Of a stretch of 7,286 bases of DNA, positions 6,443-7,286 are shown in pieces. The notes under the pieces are model-generated. The model saw only the letters and a list, made by a program, of their open reading frames with translations, was not told the DNA's origin and made no database searches. A program made the position numbers and the translations under genes. This DNA comes from an uncultured Bacilli bacterium (GTDB lineage: Bacteria > Bacillota_I > Bacilli_A > RF39 > UBA660): contig CAKOSD010000051.1 of the NCBI GenBank assembly GCA_934101745.1, positions 1 to 7,286 on the forward strand, written 5' to 3'. The first letter of the stretch is position 1, and every line of letters starts with the position of its first letter.

Positions 6443-6471
6443 GTTATCATTCCAGTTAACTGGAGAGTCAA
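6443..6471 (-). promoter_or_regulatory. promoter of the small Cys-rich gene
   Basis: On the - strand, TTGACT (6471 to 6466) is a five-of-six -35 box. After a 17-base spacer comes GATAAC (6448 to 6443), a four-of-six -10 box. Initiation would fall near 6436, leaving a leader of about 20 bases with the ribosome binding site. The spacer contains a perfect palindrome, listed separately. Confidence 0.55.
6451..6464. promoter_or_regulatory. 14-bp perfect palindrome, candidate operator
   Basis: TCCAGTTAACTGGA is a perfect inverted repeat lying wholly inside the spacer of the predicted promoter at 6443-6471. A dimeric regulator bound there would block polymerase. It has no loop and no adjoining T run on the - strand, so it does not look like a terminator for the upstream HIT gene. 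Confidence 0.45.
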
Positions 6472-6525
6472 TGGCTTTTTTAAAATATCTAGTTTTAATT
6501 TTATGACATTATAATAAAAGATTAC

Positions 6526-6897
6526 TTAGAAAGCGTCTTTTAATAATTCATAAGCCTTATCTTGATTAATAGTACAAGGTTTGATATGAAAATTTGGTAG
6601 TAAATGCATGTGATAATGTTTAATGGCTTGACTTGTTCCAAAGTTTACTCTGGTACTTAGAGCCTCTGCTTTAGCCTTAGCCATTAAAACGGGTATTAAC
6701 TTTTTAGCAACTTCATTAATATGAAGTAAAGTTTCATCATCAATTTCATTTAAATCAGTAATATGCTTTTTAGGAATAATCAAAGTGTGACAATCACTAT
6801 CTGGATATAAATCTAAAATAGCAATTACTTTTTCGTCTTCATAAATTTTTTTACAAGGAATTTCTCCTTTAATCATTTTGCAAAATAAACATTCCAT
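6526..6897 (-). CDS. HIT-family nucleotide hydrolase/transferase
   Basis: Histidine-triad proteins hydrolyse or transfer nucleoside phosphates, typically AMP-lysine or AMP-X substrates, as soluble dimers. This one has 123 residues. The catalytic triad H94-Y-H96-M-H98-L-L is intact, and C3-x2-C6 with H45 is the usual Zn-binding pattern of the bacterial HIT branch. The substrate-strand segment HTLIIPKKH (37-45) is conserved. The triad is followed by a short C-terminal tail of about 23 residues. GGAGG (- strand, 6911 to 6907) lies nine bases before the ATG. It is downstream of an unrecognised gene on the same strand, and upstream of the small Cys-rich gene, which has its own promoter. The exact substrate cannot be told from sequence. 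Confidence 0.93.
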   Translation of the reverse strand: MECLFCKMIKGEIPCKKIYEDEKVIAILDLYPDSDCHTLIIPKKHITDLNEIDDETLLHINEVAKKLIPVLMAKAKAEALSTRVNFGTSQAIKHYHMHLLPNFHIKPCTINQDKAYELLKDAF

Positions 6898-6917
6898 AAT
6901 TTTAATCCTCCTTTTTT

Positions 6918-6926
6918 ATTATAGCA
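6918..6926 (-). promoter_or_regulatory. extended -10 promoter for the HIT gene
   Basis: TGCTATAAT (- strand, 6926 to 6918) is a perfect -10 box with the TGN extension, starting one base after the stop codon of the upstream gene. There is no good -35 (TTGGCC lies 19 bases away), which extended -10 promoters tolerate. Initiation near 6911 would leave a leader of only about 14 bases that starts at the Shine-Dalgarno sequence. Confidence 0.5.
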
Positions 6927-7286
6927 CTATTTATTGTTGTTAGGCCAATATATTAATTTTGGTTTCGGTGTTAAATCTCTTTTTAAAGTGGTATTATTAG
7001 TACTTAGATTTTTATCTTTAGAATACGTAGTATCGTTAGAATCTAAAAGCGAAGAAGCGTTTCTTTTTAACCAAGTTTGTACGGTTTTTTTATCTTCTGA
7101 ATAATCTTGAAATTCGCTGTCATCGTTAATTACTTTTTTTATGTTTTTAACTAGAAATAATAAATTAGCCGGAATAAGTCCTTTTTCTTTATAATAATTA
7201 TGAACTGTTTCTATAAGCATTTTACTATTATTTTTATTTTGATTAATTAATTCATTTAAAAGGTAAGCGTTTAATAAGAGTTGGTG
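6927..7286 (-). CDS. unrecognised protein, C-terminal part only (runs off the window)
   Basis: I do not recognise this protein. The frame stays open from its TAG stop to the window edge, giving at least 119 residues. The ATG at 7218-7220 has no ribosome binding site before it, so it is probably internal and the gene starts outside the window. The visible part begins with helical, Leu/Asn-rich sequence (HQLLLNAYLLNELIN), continues with a mixed segment containing LLFLVKNIKKV and WLKRNASSLL, and ends in a polar, Thr/Asn/Lys-rich tail with LTPKPKLIYW near the terminus. No signal peptide, clear membrane helix or catalytic motif is visible. The stop sits directly upstream of the HIT promoter, so the two may also be co-transcribed. 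Confidence 0.6.
   Translation of the reverse strand, partial: HQLLLNAYLLNELINQNKNNSKMLIETVHNYYKEKGLIPANLLFLVKNIKKVINDDSEFQDYSEDKKTVQTWLKRNASSLLDSNDTTYSKDKNLSTNNTTLKRDLTPKPKLIYWPNNNK

Noticed and set aside
6472..6525. Possible terminator after the HIT gene on the - strand
   Set aside because: Only a weak imperfect AAAACTAGATATTTT repeat is present, with too little pairing to support a terminator.
7218..7220. ATG as the start of the right-edge gene
   Set aside because: There is no ribosome binding site before it and the frame remains open to the window edge.
1..7286. Alternative genetic code (TGA = Trp) as in mycoplasmas
   Set aside because: Trp is encoded by TGG throughout, no in-frame TGA interrupts a gene, and one gene uses TGA as its stop.

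Overview
The window is AT-rich, uses TGA as a stop (at 1458-1460), encodes Trp with TGG, has strong purine-rich ribosome binding sites, and carries a tRNA-sensing T-box leader. Together these point to a low-GC Firmicutes/Bacilli bacterium outside the TGA=Trp mycoplasmas, perhaps an uncultured gut Bacilli or Mollicutes-like lineage. The lineage is inferred; no 16S or other phylogenetic marker search was possible. The dominant theme is tRNA: one tRNA-modifying enzyme and three class II aminoacyl-tRNA synthetases.

Left part (1-3199, + strand). The end of miaA (tRNA dimethylallyltransferase, start outside the window) is followed after about 110 nt of A-rich spacer by a small P-loop kinase resembling deoxynucleoside monophosphate kinases. 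This overlaps alaS by the four bases ATGA. The alanyl-tRNA synthetase is unusually compact at 580 residues. It keeps the catalytic core and the zinc-type editing site, but lacks the beta-barrel linker and the whole C-terminal C-Ala region. From memory it looks closest to the short AlaRS of candidate-phyla-radiation bacteria.

Middle (3200-6228, + strand). A sigma-A type promoter sits directly after the alaS stop codon. It drives a T-box leader with a likely AAC (Asn) specifier and a UGGC bulge that matches the GCCA end expected for tRNA-Asn. The leader controls an archaeal/eukaryal-type aspartyl-tRNA synthetase followed 23 nt later by asparaginyl-tRNA synthetase. The operon ends in a strong, probably bidirectional, terminator. 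The leader's expression platform is odd: the 3' arm of the antiterminator is also a perfect complement of the aspS Shine-Dalgarno region, and the only U-tract helix encloses the antiterminator rather than competing with it. This is the most interesting signal in the window.

Right part (6232-7286, - strand). Three genes converge on the operon: a 61-residue Cys-rich protein with its own promoter and a 14-bp perfect palindrome in the promoter spacer, a HIT-family nucleotide hydrolase/transferase, and the 3' end of an unrecognised gene that runs off the window. I found no CRISPR array, insertion sequence, phage gene, tRNA or rRNA gene.
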